From contig JAKIUQ010000009.1 in assembly GCA_021647465.1 (NCBI GenBank), positions 52,407-116,406 of the forward strand: 64,000 nt of DNA, in the 5' to 3' direction. This document shows, one piece after another, positions 63,986 through 64,000 of this stretch; the stretch's first letter is position 1; every line of letters begins with the position of its first letter. Made by a program: the position numbers and the translations under genes. Origin of the DNA: Emcibacter sp. (GTDB lineage Bacteria > Pseudomonadota > Alphaproteobacteria > Sphingomonadales > Emcibacteraceae). Below the pieces are notes generated by a model. The model saw nothing but the letters and a program-made list of their open reading frames with translations, had not been told where the DNA came from and did no database searches.

Positions 63986-64000
63986 CTGACTAAATATTTC

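Overview
The window is a chromosomal stretch of an alphaproteobacterium. The lineage call rests on several markers: a ChvI/ChvG two-component system followed by short HprK, RapZ, EIIA-Man and HPr; AddA/AddB instead of RecBCD; a DivL-type pseudokinase with Tyr in place of the phosphorylated His, next to tsaE and amgK/murU; and moderate GC with many GTG/TTG starts. I cannot name a genus; a marine, Emcibacterales- or Kordiimonadales-like organism is a guess.

Core part, 1-49345. rimM (cut by the window edge), trmD and rplS form the usual translation cluster. leuC-leuD-leuB-asd (leucine and aspartate-family synthesis) follow. Next come a two-subunit 3-oxoacid CoA-transferase, a class III aminotransferase and a convergent KamA-family radical SAM aminomutase with a divergent LysR regulator. 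Together these could form an alpha-amino acid to beta-amino acid to 3-oxoacid to 3-oxoacyl-CoA route. A secreted M17 aminopeptidase and a PepSY protein plus two-component pair lie downstream. On the minus strand is a cobalamin riboswitch with btuB-btuF-btuC-btuD, then a MacAB-like ABC export operon, an alkaline phosphatase, an ECHDC3-like crotonase, a J-domain protein and pckA. Back on the plus strand are chvI-chvG-hprK-rapZ-EIIA-HPr, a formyltransferase-like gene, ahcY, divL (frame broken at a T6 run), tsaE, a fused amgK-murU gene, addB, addA and trxA.

Accessory part, 49346-64000. This is a mosaic of mobile DNA: an internally deleted IS630 copy with perfect 17-bp ends and TA duplications; a tandem repeat; an IS66 orfA remnant cutting into a frameshifted serine recombinase; an XRE regulator; a DUF4143 ATPase; a Phd/VapC-type toxin-antitoxin pair; and a P4-type tyrosine integrase. 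A 45-bp 3' fragment of a tRNA-Met(CAT) gene with its own terminator marks an attachment site. A second, intact serine recombinase reads antisense into that fragment and takes its last residues from it. Beyond it lie a small companion gene and a large protein that looks like a nucleotidyltransferase-HEPN fusion with a dead nucleotidyltransferase site. This is divergent from an XRE regulator across a striking nested dyad operator. A DUF2254 gene truncated by an IS3-family element and an IS5-family transposase with a frameshift finish the window.

Best candidates for something undescribed: the KamA/aminotransferase/CoA-transferase cluster (6155-10272) and the HEPN-like protein with its divergent XRE gene and dyad operator (58925-60821).
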